Notes under the pieces: generated by a model
The model's database searches: none
What the model was told of the DNA's origin: nothing
Seen by the model: only the letters and a program-made list of their open reading frames with translations
From: Alphaproteobacteria bacterium
GTDB taxonomy: Bacteria; Pseudomonadota; Alphaproteobacteria; Micavibrionales; Micavibrionaceae
Assembly: GCA_024279035.1 (NCBI GenBank)
Contig: JAJRSA010000032.1
Span: forward strand, 62,001 to 126,000
Direction of reading: 5' to 3'
Length of the DNA: 64,000 bases
Made by a program: the position numbers and the translations under genes
In this document: one piece after another, positions 26,996 to 36,090 of the stretch
How the letters are laid out: the number at the start of each line of letters is the position of its first letter
Position numbering within the stretch: position 1 is the stretch's first letter

Positions 26996-28537
26996 CTATG
27001 AAAATAAAAATTCAAAAAAAGTGTTTGGGAAGTTAAAAACACCACTAGCGAAGCCAATGACGCTAATAAAACAGACAATGCTTGTGATATGAACGAGTCG
27101 AGAGCTCGTCCGTCTCCAGAGGTTTTCCCAGTCAGAAATATTATGTTTCAGCTTTGTTTTCTGACGTGTCCATTTTTGACGGTCTAAGCGAAACATCACA
27201 TATGTTTTGATAAGAGCGCCATAGACTTGCCCGTAATACAGAAGGAAAGGATAAGACCAGTGTGTTTCTTTTCGTGCGTTGAGAAGCATTAAAGTCATAA
27301 TTAATCGGATAAGCGCAATCCACACAAAATAGATCAGGAGTATAGGGGCGCCATATTCGAGTGTTAAAAAGAAAGCAAAGACAGGCCCTGCTAAAGAGGT
27401 CCACATTGAAAGACGTTGGTCTACAAAGGCCCACCATGCAAATAAAGGCATGTGGAAAGGCCCAAGTTTTAAAACACGCATATTGGTACGGAGCATATTC
27501 CCATACCATCTGACCATCAATTGGGTTGAGGCAGCGACAAAATTGATTTCAGGGGGCTCTTCTATGGTGAGGACTTTGACATCAGGGATATAAATTTGTT
27601 CATAGCCTTGTTTCAAAACCCAATAGAGGCTTGATTTATCATCCCCTGTTAAAAATTTAAAACGCCCTAAACGCCAATGATCAAGATAGTCATTCGTGGT
27701 GTGGTTAATAAAATCAGGATGTGTGACAACATCTGTACGGTACATTGACATACGCCCTGTGAGTGTCATAACGCGACGGGAAAGGGAGATCGAACTCATA
27801 AGGATTTGCCGTTGAGCAAAGCGGAGATTATGCCACAATTGCATTGTCTTTGTACCGTGGACTTCAGAGAGCTCATCTGTTGTTAACGCACCTAGATTGG
27901 GATGCGTTCTAAAAAAAGGCGCACATTTTCTGAGGGTTCCTTTTAACACGACCGTGTCTCCGTCAATAACAGCCATAACAGAGTCCGCTGGAGGGCAATC
28001 TCTTGAGATAGAACGAAACCCCTGTGCAAGGGCATCGCGTTTTCCTGTGCCTGCAATACGTACAATTTTGAGTTTTATATGCTCTGGAGGGTTAATAGAT
28101 TTAAAAATATCTTTATAGAGAAGTTCGTCTCCGAGCTCAACGAGGGAGGCCACAATGGTTGTTGGTACACCGCACTCTATAGCATCTTCAATGGCGGCGT
28201 GCACAACCCGTGCAGTTGTTTCTGTGTCAATACGAAAGCTTGTGATGAGCAGATATATCTTTGAGGGCATGAGGGAGTCTCCCCCAATCTCTACTTTTCT
28301 ACGCCAAAGGGGAAAGACAAGGCTTCTATATAAAACGGATCGAGCGAAGTTTGTGATGCCCCAGCTATAGCGCCATGTCGCCAAGAGACCAAAGGAGACT
28401 ATAAATTTCTCTGATCCTGGCGTAATGGCAAGGGGAGGGAGGTTCGCAAGAACCACAAGTAAAATAGCCGTGTAGATAAACAGCCCAAACCATCCATCGG
28501 GAAGCTTTGTTGTGGAATGTCGTGTCTTGTGGTTCAT
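26996..28537 (-). CDS. alg8: Alginate polymerase glycosyltransferase Alg8
   Basis: A 513-residue membrane GT2 enzyme that polymerises mannuronate from GDP-mannuronic acid. It has two N-terminal and several C-terminal membrane helices around a cytoplasmic catalytic domain. Catalytic features are the AVIDGDTVVL (DxD) segment, TGDDKSSLYWVLKQG (the acceptor-side Asp pair) and TQLMVRWYGN, the (Q/R)xxRW motif. Length fits P. aeruginosa Alg8 (494). It starts 10 bp after the algD stop, so the two are cotranscribed. Confidence 0.94.
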   Translation of the reverse strand: MNHKTRHSTTKLPDGWFGLFIYTAILLVVLANLPPLAITPGSEKFIVSFGLLATWRYSWGITNFARSVLYRSLVFPLWRRKVEIGGDSLMPSKIYLLITSFRIDTETTARVVHAAIEDAIECGVPTTIVASLVELGDELLYKDIFKSINPPEHIKLKIVRIAGTGKRDALAQGFRSISRDCPPADSVMAVIDGDTVVLKGTLRKCAPFFRTHPNLGALTTDELSEVHGTKTMQLWHNLRFAQRQILMSSISLSRRVMTLTGRMSMYRTDVVTHPDFINHTTNDYLDHWRLGRFKFLTGDDKSSLYWVLKQGYEQIYIPDVKVLTIEEPPEINFVAASTQLMVRWYGNMLRTNMRVLKLGPFHMPLFAWWAFVDQRLSMWTSLAGPVFAFFLTLEYGAPILLIYFVWIALIRLIMTLMLLNARKETHWSYPFLLYYGQVYGALIKTYVMFRLDRQKWTRQKTKLKHNISDWENLWRRTSSRLVHITSIVCFISVIGFASGVFNFPNTFFEFLFS

Positions 28538-28547
28538 GCTTTTTAAA

Positions 28548-29864
28548 TTACCAACAAATGCCGCTATAGTTTTGACGCTCTTCTACAGAGGATCCCAAGC
28601 GCACGAGATCAATGATTGGAATATCTTCATTCGCATTCTCAAGAAGAGAAGAGAATTCCTTTGTCCCGTTTCCAATCACGAAAGCATCTGATGAATTAAT
28701 CACATCTTGAGGGTCTTCCTTCATGCATGCATAGAGGTGAGAAAGTGTTTCTGTAATGTACTTCTGGTTAGCGCCTTCCATCTGGCTAGCAGCATACACA
28801 CAAGGATCATAGATAGTAAGTTCAAACCCATCATCTAAAAGCATATTTGCGAGATCAACCAAGGGGCTTTCTCTCAGATCATCAGTCTCTGCTTTGAAGC
28901 TAAGACCAAAGAGGCCAATTTTCTTTTGCCCTGTGGCCTTAATCATATCAAACCCACGTCTGATTTGAGCTTGATTGGCATTGAGAAGAGAATCTAAGAC
29001 AGGAGTGTTTAACCCCTTATCATTCGCACTCGCGCGAATAGCACGCACATCCTTGGGAAGGCAAGATCCACCAAAGGCAAATCCTGGGATAAGGAATTGC
29101 TTCGAGAGGTTCATTTTTGTGTCTTCAAAGAAGATGTTCATGACTTTATGACTGTCAACATTATGAGCTTTAAGAATATTCCCCATTTCATTAGCAAATC
29201 CAATCTTAGCGGCGCGCCATGCATTGCTTACATATTTCACACCTTCGGAGACCTGAACGTCACAGACAATACGAGGGGCTTCGATGCCTTCATAGAGCGC
29301 CATAATCATGTCGGCTGTTTTGTCGTCTAAAGCGCCAACAACAATTTCTGTGGGATCATAATAATCAGCAATTGCTGTGCTTTCGCGGAGGAATTCAGGA
29401 TTATTTCCAAGTCCAAAATCAACACCTGCTTTTTTCCCAGAGGCTTTTTCAAGACAAGGCAAAACGACATCCATCAAAGTTCCTGGAACAACCGTACTTC
29501 TTATTACAACGGTATGAAACGTATCTTTTGTTTTGAGCACAGCTCCAATTTGTTCACAGATGTCTGTGATGTAGTTTAGCCCCAATGAGCCATCAGGTGC
29601 ACTGGGTGTGCCTACGCATACAAGAGAGATATCACTATTTTCAATTGCATCAACATAATCTGTTGTTGCTCTGAGCGAGCCATTCTTGACACTTTTTGCA
29701 ATAATGTCATTCAACCCATTTTCAACAATGGGGGATCGTCCCTCATTAATACACTGAACTTTCACATCATATGTATCCACAGCAATAATCTCATGCCCTG
29801 AGTCTGCGAGACACGCTGATGTCACAGCGCCAACATAACCAATTCCAAAAACACTAACTTTCAT
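28548..29864 (-). CDS. algD: GDP-mannose 6-dehydrogenase
   Basis: The committed step of alginate synthesis, a four-electron NAD-dependent oxidation of GDP-mannose to GDP-mannuronate. The Rossmann loop is FGIGYVGAVTSACLADSG, and the catalytic Cys lies in FAFGGSCLPKDVRAIR. Length 438 matches AlgD (436). The ATG follows AAAGGAG at ideal spacing. It is the first gene of the leftward alginate arm, as algD is first in Pseudomonas, and its promoter must be in the 169-bp divergent gap shared with algJ. Confidence 0.95.
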   Translation of the reverse strand: MKVSVFGIGYVGAVTSACLADSGHEIIAVDTYDVKVQCINEGRSPIVENGLNDIIAKSVKNGSLRATTDYVDAIENSDISLVCVGTPSAPDGSLGLNYITDICEQIGAVLKTKDTFHTVVIRSTVVPGTLMDVVLPCLEKASGKKAGVDFGLGNNPEFLRESTAIADYYDPTEIVVGALDDKTADMIMALYEGIEAPRIVCDVQVSEGVKYVSNAWRAAKIGFANEMGNILKAHNVDSHKVMNIFFEDTKMNLSKQFLIPGFAFGGSCLPKDVRAIRASANDKGLNTPVLDSLLNANQAQIRRGFDMIKATGQKKIGLFGLSFKAETDDLRESPLVDLANMLLDDGFELTIYDPCVYAASQMEGANQKYITETLSHLYACMKEDPQDVINSSDAFVIGNGTKEFSSLLENANEDIPIIDLVRLGSSVEERQNYSGICW

Positions 29865-30033
29865 TTAAAAACTCCTTTGTAAAACACAGTAAAATTAAGA
29901 TCCCCCACATATTTGGGAATACAGTTACGGCTTATATATGAAAATATAAAAAAAGGGAAGTAAAAAATGTTGCAAATGCGCATATATCTGATAAGTTACT
30001 CTTAAATCACGAAATATACGAGGATGCAATCAT
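29865..30033. promoter_or_regulatory. Divergent control region between algD and algJ
   Basis: This 169-bp AT-rich gap must hold the promoters of both alginate arms. I see no sigma-70 boxes strong enough to place, and no AlgR- or AmrZ-like site I can defend. A short run of GGGAAGTAAAAAATG-like sequence and ATATATGAAAATATA stand out only as AT-rich. Confidence 0.4.
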
Positions 30034-31167
30034 ATGAAGACTCTTTCTAAGGGATATTACGCAGGGTGTTTTTTGAGTGTATTTTTACTGATTGCAGGCG
30101 CACTGTCTGTGCAGGCTGTCTGGACAGGGCGATCGGAGACACAGGCTGTGTCTTTCTCTTCTATTGTAGGGGGAGAATGGGCGTCTGAGTACGAAACAGT
30201 CTTTAATGAAAATCTCTCTCTCTATGATATCAGCAAATCACTTTGGACTTATATTAATTATAAGGCGTTTCGGATAGGAAAAGAGGGAGTGCTCGTTGGA
30301 GAAGAAGGGTGGCTGTTTTCAAATGAAGAGTTTATAGAGTATCCCAATCATAAAAAGAACATCAAAGAAAATACGGCATATGTGTCTAGGGTGCACTCTT
30401 TTTTAAAGCAAGAGGGGATAGAATTGATTGTGGTAGCCGTGCCTTCGAAGGCACGTATATATAGTCAGCATCTTGGGCGATACCGTTTTCCTTCTCACAA
30501 TGAAAAGACCTATCATGGATTTCGAAAAGATTTAAAAAACGATAATATCCTCTCCGCAGACATCCAGTGGATCATGGAGAAGAAAAAAGATAAATTCGAC
30601 GTATTTTTGAAGACAGATACGCACTGGACACCTGCAGGTGCTAAGATGGCGGCACGCACAATATACAGTGTTTATGAAAAAAGCTTGCAAAGTACCCTTG
30701 ATTTAGAGTATGAACACCGTATTTCTCTTGGAGGGGAGCATATAGAGCATGTTGGGGACTTGCTTGAGTTCGTTCCTTTGGGGAGATTTTTAGAGAAAAC
30801 AGATTTAAAAACTGACTCTCTAAAACAATACAAAAACGAAGTGATTGAGGAGCTAAAGCAACAAGAAGAGGTAAACAAAGACCAAGATCTTGCGTCTCTT
30901 GAAGCGTTGTTTGGAGAGAAAGAAATTTCGGTTGCTCTTGTTGGGACAAGTTATAGTGCTAATCCTTTGTGGGGGTTTGAAGGGTTTTTAAAGGAGATAT
31001 TTAAAACGGATATATTAAATGTGTCTGATGAGGGGATGGGCCCCTTTAAGACAATGGAAAATTATCTGGAGAATGACGCGTTCAAAACGAATGTTCCCAA
31101 ATTGGTGATTTGGGAAATTCCAGAACGCTACTTAGCGGTTCATTATGATATGAAACGTACAATGTGA
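30034..31167 (+). CDS. algJ: AlgJ-like alginate O-acetyltransferase (SGNH hydrolase fold)
   Basis: A 377-residue AlgJ/AlgX-type protein that takes part in periplasmic acetylation of alginate. Residues 8-30 form an uncleaved anchor or signal helix (GCFLSVFLLIAGALSVQAV). The fold shows GEEGWLF, LIVVAVPSKARIYSQHLG, the catalytic KTDTHWTPAGAKMAA (Asp-His) and the Ser-bearing VALVGTSYSANPLWGF. Length matches AlgJ. AGGA precedes the ATG. Being shorter than AlgX and having an N-terminal anchor, it is called AlgJ; it heads the rightward arm. Confidence 0.85.
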   Translation: MKTLSKGYYAGCFLSVFLLIAGALSVQAVWTGRSETQAVSFSSIVGGEWASEYETVFNENLSLYDISKSLWTYINYKAFRIGKEGVLVGEEGWLFSNEEFIEYPNHKKNIKENTAYVSRVHSFLKQEGIELIVVAVPSKARIYSQHLGRYRFPSHNEKTYHGFRKDLKNDNILSADIQWIMEKKKDKFDVFLKTDTHWTPAGAKMAARTIYSVYEKSLQSTLDLEYEHRISLGGEHIEHVGDLLEFVPLGRFLEKTDLKTDSLKQYKNEVIEELKQQEEVNKDQDLASLEALFGEKEISVALVGTSYSANPLWGFEGFLKEIFKTDILNVSDEGMGPFKTMENYLENDAFKTNVPKLVIWEIPERYLAVHYDMKRTM

Positions 31168-31183
31168 AAATAAGGTGTAGAGT

Positions 31184-32623
31184 GTGAAAATTGTATCAGT
31201 GAAAAGTAAAATCTCATATGTGGGGCGTGTTTTGTCGATCGTTCTTGTGGGCACAATCGTTCTTGGGCTTGTCAAGGGATTTGCTGCTGAAAAAGAGCAA
31301 GGCGAGAGTGGAAGTCTGGAGAATATTTTTTGTGAGGCGTTGTCCGTCGAAGAAAACTATGACAAGAATAATTTAAATGCCTATAAAATGATGGTGGCAG
31401 GGAAAGATGGATGGGTCTTCAGAAGCTTTAGTGACTTTAAAACAGATTTTCCTTTGACCACGACCATGATCAAAAACATGACGGCCTTGCATGAGGCTTT
31501 CGCGTATCAGGGCATTGAGTTTGTTTTGATGTATCCCCCAACACGCGGTATTGTTCATGCGGATAAACTGTCTACGGAAAAAGGCAGTCTTTTTAACAAA
31601 AAAGACGCAAAGCTAGCACGTAAAAATTATAGCAAGTTTGTTCATGTCCTTAAAAATAGAGGCATACAGATTGTGGGCCTTCCTGACCAGCCTGTTGGAC
31701 AAGATTTTTTTTATAAACGAGATCACCATTGGAATCCTGTAGGCGCTAAAATTTCTGCACAGGCGCTAGCCTCATACATAAAGACACAAGATGTTTATGC
31801 AGATTTGGCGAAGACGGAATACGCCACAAAATCAACAGGAATAACAGAATTTAATGGTGTGGCGGATAAAGTGTTTAAAAAGCTGTGTGATACAATTCTG
31901 CCTGTCGAAACAGTGGAAGGATATGTCACAGAGCCAGTGGAAACAATTGTAAGTGAAGCTGATTTATTTGGTGATCGTCCCGACCCTGAAGTTGTTTTGG
32001 CAGGGACAAGTAATAGCACCGCAAGACCTTCCATGGCCAATTTTGAAGGCTTTCTCAAAGAGGCTTTATCGACGGATGTTTTGAATGCGTCTATTTCAGG
32101 AGGAAGTATTGACTCTCCCATGATTTCTTATTTGAATTCAGATCATTATAAGAACAAAAAGGCCAAGATTGTGATCTGGGAAGTTCCTGGATACTATGAC
32201 CTTCCACTGTGGGAGGGACGTGTGTTTAGACAGGTAACCCCTGCCGTCTATGGGGAATGTCAGGGAGTAGATATTATAGCCGAGATCAAAGATTATGATG
32301 TTAGGACAGGAGTTTCTCTTTTGTTTAGAGGTTTGGAAGAGCGCAAAATTTCTGGGAGCGATTATTATATTAGCTTAGACTTTTCAGAACCTGTAACCTC
32401 AAAATTTACACTCTATTTTGGATATGATACAAAGAAGAAGGACAAGTTGTCTCTCTATCGCTCAAGGCGCTACCCTTATGACAATCAATTTTACGTCGCT
32501 CTCAAAGAGAACAGACATGGGAATTTGTCTCGCATTGTTTTGGAGACGCCAAAAAAGATGAAAAATTTAAAGCTCAATGCAAAACTGTGTAAAATTCCAC
32601 ACAAAAATATATGGGATATGTAG
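31184..32623 (+). CDS. algX: AlgX-like alginate O-acetyltransferase with carbohydrate-binding domain
   Basis: A 479-residue periplasmic protein; AlgX acetylates alginate in Pseudomonas. A signal sequence or anchor covers residues 12-35. The SGNH domain shows MVAGKDGWVFRSFSDF, YPPTRGIVHADKL, KRDHHWNPVGAKISA (Asp-His) and VVLAGTSNSTARPSMANFEGF (Ser). After about residue 350 a beta-rich C-terminal domain corresponds to the AlgX CBM. It starts with GTG at 31184 after AAGGTG, 16 bp after algJ, whose SGNH domain is clearly homologous. Confidence 0.87.
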   Translation: MKIVSVKSKISYVGRVLSIVLVGTIVLGLVKGFAAEKEQGESGSLENIFCEALSVEENYDKNNLNAYKMMVAGKDGWVFRSFSDFKTDFPLTTTMIKNMTALHEAFAYQGIEFVLMYPPTRGIVHADKLSTEKGSLFNKKDAKLARKNYSKFVHVLKNRGIQIVGLPDQPVGQDFFYKRDHHWNPVGAKISAQALASYIKTQDVYADLAKTEYATKSTGITEFNGVADKVFKKLCDTILPVETVEGYVTEPVETIVSEADLFGDRPDPEVVLAGTSNSTARPSMANFEGFLKEALSTDVLNASISGGSIDSPMISYLNSDHYKNKKAKIVIWEVPGYYDLPLWEGRVFRQVTPAVYGECQGVDIIAEIKDYDVRTGVSLLFRGLEERKISGSDYYISLDFSEPVTSKFTLYFGYDTKKKDKLSLYRSRRYPYDNQFYVALKENRHGNLSRIVLETPKKMKNLKLNAKLCKIPHKNIWDM

Positions 32624-32636
32624 AAAGGATAAACAT

Positions 32637-33278
32637 ATGAGACCACTTATAATTATTCAATTTTTTATTGTGATGTTTTTGACACACACCGCGTTTGCAA
32701 ACCCTGATTCAGGCTTGTACGATCCTCTCCCTCCTGAGGGCGCATCATTCATTCGTTTTATTAACCTCAATGATCAAAGTACAGAGTCGCGCGCGGGGAA
32801 AGCAAACGGGAAGTCCTACAAGTTTTTGGCGTATAAAGAGGCGTCGTCCTATTTTGTGATGAAAGATATGAGTGTTAAATCTCATTTTGGAACAGCGGCG
32901 CATGACTTCGAAATCGAGCCTCAAAAATTTTACACGCTTGCCTTGCTCCCCGATGACAAAACTATTCTGGTGTTGGAAGATGAGGCCAATACCAATCGTG
33001 CCAAAGCACAAATTCAAGTCTATAATATGTCTGCCTATGATATGATCTCTTTGAAAGCCAAGGGAGGCTCCATTGACATTGTGAAAGATATAGAACAGGC
33101 CAAATCAGACACACGTCAAATTAACCCATTAAAAATTGATCTGAGTATTTTTAATGGAGAGGATCAGGTCTTTGATGCAGGGACACAAACCCTTGAACGT
33201 GGAGAAAGCTACAGCCTCTTTGTCGTCGGAAAAGATGATGCTATTTGGGTGCAAAGTAGAACAGACACAACAAAATAG
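32637..33278 (+). CDS. algF: Alginate O-acetylation protein AlgF
   Basis: A 213-residue periplasmic protein required for alginate acetylation in Pseudomonas, probably as an adaptor between AlgI/AlgJ and AlgX. A signal peptide covers about residues 1-20 (ending TAFANPDSG), and the mature N-terminus GLYDPLPPEGASFIRFINL is characteristic. The frame is open upstream, but ATG at 32637 follows AAAGGA and gives a proper signal peptide. It is directly followed by algI with no gap. Confidence 0.9.
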   Translation: MRPLIIIQFFIVMFLTHTAFANPDSGLYDPLPPEGASFIRFINLNDQSTESRAGKANGKSYKFLAYKEASSYFVMKDMSVKSHFGTAAHDFEIEPQKFYTLALLPDDKTILVLEDEANTNRAKAQIQVYNMSAYDMISLKAKGGSIDIVKDIEQAKSDTRQINPLKIDLSIFNGEDQVFDAGTQTLERGESYSLFVVGKDDAIWVQSRTDTTK

Positions 33279-34706
33279 ATGGTTTTTTCGTCTAATATTT
33301 TTTTATTCCTGTTTTTACCTTTCTTTTTAGGTATTTATTATCTCACCCCCACACGGTGGAAATCTCTGACAATCCTTTTGGGAAGTTACAGTTTCTATGC
33401 GTGGTGGCGCGTTGATTTCTTGTTGCTGTTTGCAGGCGTCACGCTCTGGAACCATGTGGTTGCCAAAAATATTCTTAAATATGAAGGACAAAAATCAGGT
33501 CGGCGCTGGATGCAGATAGGGGTGGCAGGGAATTTACTCACCCTTGGGCTCTTTAAATATTTTAATTTCGGTGTAGAGAGCTTGAATGCGCTCTTGAATG
33601 CTTCTGGGATGAATAGTGTTGAAGCGATTAAGTTTATTCTCCCGATTGGGATTTCTTTTTATATCTTTCAATCCATTAGTTTTCTCATTGATGTCTATCG
33701 GAAAGATGCGCCTCCAGCCAAAAACTTCCTTGATTTTGCAGCCTTTATTTCGCTTTTTCCTCAATTGATTGCAGGGCCTGTATTGCGTTATAAGGATCTG
33801 GCACATCAATTTGAACATAGAACGCATTCTCTGGATCTTTTCTCGCAAGGGGCGCATCGCTTTATGATTGGGTTTGTTAACAAAGTGATTATTGCCGACA
33901 CTGTCGCTGTGTTGGTCAATGCAAGCTATGCCCTCAAAGACCCAACGCTTGCCGATGCCTGGCTGGGGGCGCTGGCCTATACGGTTCAACTCTATTTCGA
34001 TTTTTCAGGCTACAGCCATATGGCGATTGGTATAGGCCTCATGATGGGCTTTAAATTCATGGAGAATTTCAATGCGCCCTATATTAGTAGATCTATCACG
34101 GAATTTTGGAAGCGCTGGCATATCAGCCTTTCTTCATGGCTCAAAGACTACCTCTATATTCCTTTAGGGGGTAATCGTAAAGGACGTGTGCGGACTTATA
34201 TCAATCTCCTCTTGACTATGGTGCTCGGTGGGTTGTGGCATGGCGCCAATTGGACATTTGTTGTCTGGGGCGCGTGGCACGGCGCAATCCTTGCGACTGA
34301 GCGCGCTTTTGGAGTGAAAGGTCAATTAGATGCGCCAACGCCTTTTTTCAAGCGTCTCTTTTGTACAGCGCTCACATTCTTTGCTGTGATCTTAGGATGG
34401 GTCATGTTTCGTGCCGAGAGCGTTGGGCAAGCCTTCGATCTCTACAGCGCTATGTTCGGATTGGAGGGGCTACACGGGGTAAGTGATGCTCTCGCATGGC
34501 AAGTAAACGCGCAACTTCTGAGTGTCTTATGCGCTGGATTGCTCCTGATCTTCATTGGCCCGTATCTCTCTTTCAAATACCACCAAAAACCAGAAACAGC
34601 GATTGGAAAGAGTGTTACAAGCGTGAGCGTCATTGGATTATTTATCCTCGCCGTTATGAAACTCTCCGCAGATAGCTTCTCCCCGTTTTTGTATTTCCAG
34701 TTTTAG
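33279..34706 (+). CDS. algI: Membrane-bound O-acyltransferase AlgI
   Basis: A 475-residue MBOAT protein of the inner membrane that passes acetyl groups across the membrane for alginate acetylation. Eleven or so hydrophobic segments are present. The MBOAT signatures are SITEFWKRWHISLSSWLKDY and GGLWHGANWTFVVWGAWHG, the latter with the invariant His. Length matches AlgI (about 520 in Pseudomonas, 475 in relatives). The ATG follows the algF stop immediately, without a clear ribosome site, so translation is probably coupled. Confidence 0.96.
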   Translation: MVFSSNIFLFLFLPFFLGIYYLTPTRWKSLTILLGSYSFYAWWRVDFLLLFAGVTLWNHVVAKNILKYEGQKSGRRWMQIGVAGNLLTLGLFKYFNFGVESLNALLNASGMNSVEAIKFILPIGISFYIFQSISFLIDVYRKDAPPAKNFLDFAAFISLFPQLIAGPVLRYKDLAHQFEHRTHSLDLFSQGAHRFMIGFVNKVIIADTVAVLVNASYALKDPTLADAWLGALAYTVQLYFDFSGYSHMAIGIGLMMGFKFMENFNAPYISRSITEFWKRWHISLSSWLKDYLYIPLGGNRKGRVRTYINLLLTMVLGGLWHGANWTFVVWGAWHGAILATERAFGVKGQLDAPTPFFKRLFCTALTFFAVILGWVMFRAESVGQAFDLYSAMFGLEGLHGVSDALAWQVNAQLLSVLCAGLLLIFIGPYLSFKYHQKPETAIGKSVTSVSVIGLFILAVMKLSADSFSPFLYFQF

Positions 34707-35935
34707 GAATGATGAGGTGAAGGGGTTGCGTTTGATTCAAGCACAGTCTGTGTGATATCCTCAATATAGTTAGATATTATGGACTTACTCTTTACAAATC
34801 CAGTCGAAGGAATTTGAATAATATTTCTTTCTCCAAGATCATAAAGAGCCCCTGATATGATCAGACATTCTGAGGCATTTGCACGGAGCATTCCAACACA
34901 CATGTCAGGAACAGTGACATTCTTTCCTGATGTCTCTGCGAACCCTTGTGTAAAATTTTCTAACCGTTGTGTGAATCCAGAGGAGATGTCTGTATTGACG
35001 ACCATTCTAAACGCGGCTTGTCCTGCATCATATGTCACACCACTCTCTGTCATATTGGGCAAACACCCGCGTGGGGCAGAGGCCATAGACGTTAACGCAA
35101 ACTCTCCATTATGCGCTGTCAGAATAGATTTATTTTGTGGGTTGAACATGTTAATTGTTCTCCCAGAAGAGGGCCTATTCTCTTGTAAGGCATGGAAGTC
35201 TTCCCACTCATATAAAATTTGGACCATATTATCACATCCTTGATGAGCAATAGTAGAAAGGACTTCATCTTTGGAGGATTGCTCTCCCTCTAACCAGAAT
35301 TTTAGAGCCGTCTTGTCGGTATATTCTCGGGAGGCGTCAAAAAGAGCCGTATCATTTTTAACAATGTTCTCCCCAACAGCACTCATTGTGCCTAAAAGCT
35401 GTCCAAGCGCGTGACAATCAAGAGTATTTAAATCTGTCCACTGGCCTTCACGGTAATTGGTAAGATAGGCATTCCCAGAGAGGGCGTCATTGATTGGATC
35501 TGTGATCTGGGGGACAAAGAGTCCCGACGATGTTTGTTGAAGTCTTTGAACCTGTAAGCCAGCCTGTTTATAGTGTTCATAAATGCGGTCAGCTGTTGCG
35601 TACGCCTCTTCACTTAAACTTTCTGTGCTGTCTGTATTCAAATTTCTGGCTTGATGGCGCGTATGGAGAATGTGGCGCGTTTTTGTCTCTTTATCTTGCA
35701 CAAGAATATGACGAGGGAGAAGATAGGTCGGGTTTTGGTTTCTCTCGGAATCTAAAGTCATGAAACATCCATGAACAATGACATCAAGACCATAAGAGTC
35801 TTGAATGAAGTGTGGTACGTAATCTTTTACGCGAGCATCAACAGGGTTTAAAAAATTATGCTTGAGGGATGACCAGCTTCCATCATCAAGAGATCCGCCT
35901 GTAATATAGAGATAGTTTTGTGGTCCGTGTGTCAT
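34703..35935 (-). CDS. Unknown 410-residue protein beside the alginate locus
   Basis: I do not recognise a family. The protein is soluble with no signal peptide or membrane helix, starting MTHGPQNYLYITGGSLDDGS. A central LGQLLGTMSAVGENI and a later HNGEFALTSMASAPRG recall, weakly, the helical lobe and D-loop of aminoglycoside-phosphotransferase-like kinases, but the canonical HGD motif is missing and I would not rely on this. It converges on algI with a 4-bp overlap and its own promoter region lies in 35936-36090. It could be an alginate accessory gene or an unrelated insertion. Confidence 0.65.
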   Translation of the reverse strand: MTHGPQNYLYITGGSLDDGSWSSLKHNFLNPVDARVKDYVPHFIQDSYGLDVIVHGCFMTLDSERNQNPTYLLPRHILVQDKETKTRHILHTRHQARNLNTDSTESLSEEAYATADRIYEHYKQAGLQVQRLQQTSSGLFVPQITDPINDALSGNAYLTNYREGQWTDLNTLDCHALGQLLGTMSAVGENIVKNDTALFDASREYTDKTALKFWLEGEQSSKDEVLSTIAHQGCDNMVQILYEWEDFHALQENRPSSGRTINMFNPQNKSILTAHNGEFALTSMASAPRGCLPNMTESGVTYDAGQAAFRMVVNTDISSGFTQRLENFTQGFAETSGKNVTVPDMCVGMLRANASECLIISGALYDLGERNIIQIPSTGFVKSKSIISNYIEDITQTVLESNATPSPHHS

Positions 35936-36090
35936 CTTATATCCTTAGTATTTTGATTTATAGCAAATCATTTTATAGGCTATCCTTATAAATAAGTAAA
36001 GTTTTTATTGCCGTCTTTTTAAGAAGACGCGTGACAGGGTGGATGGATATTGCCTATACTTAGCGCTGATAAAAAAGAAATGGATGCATC

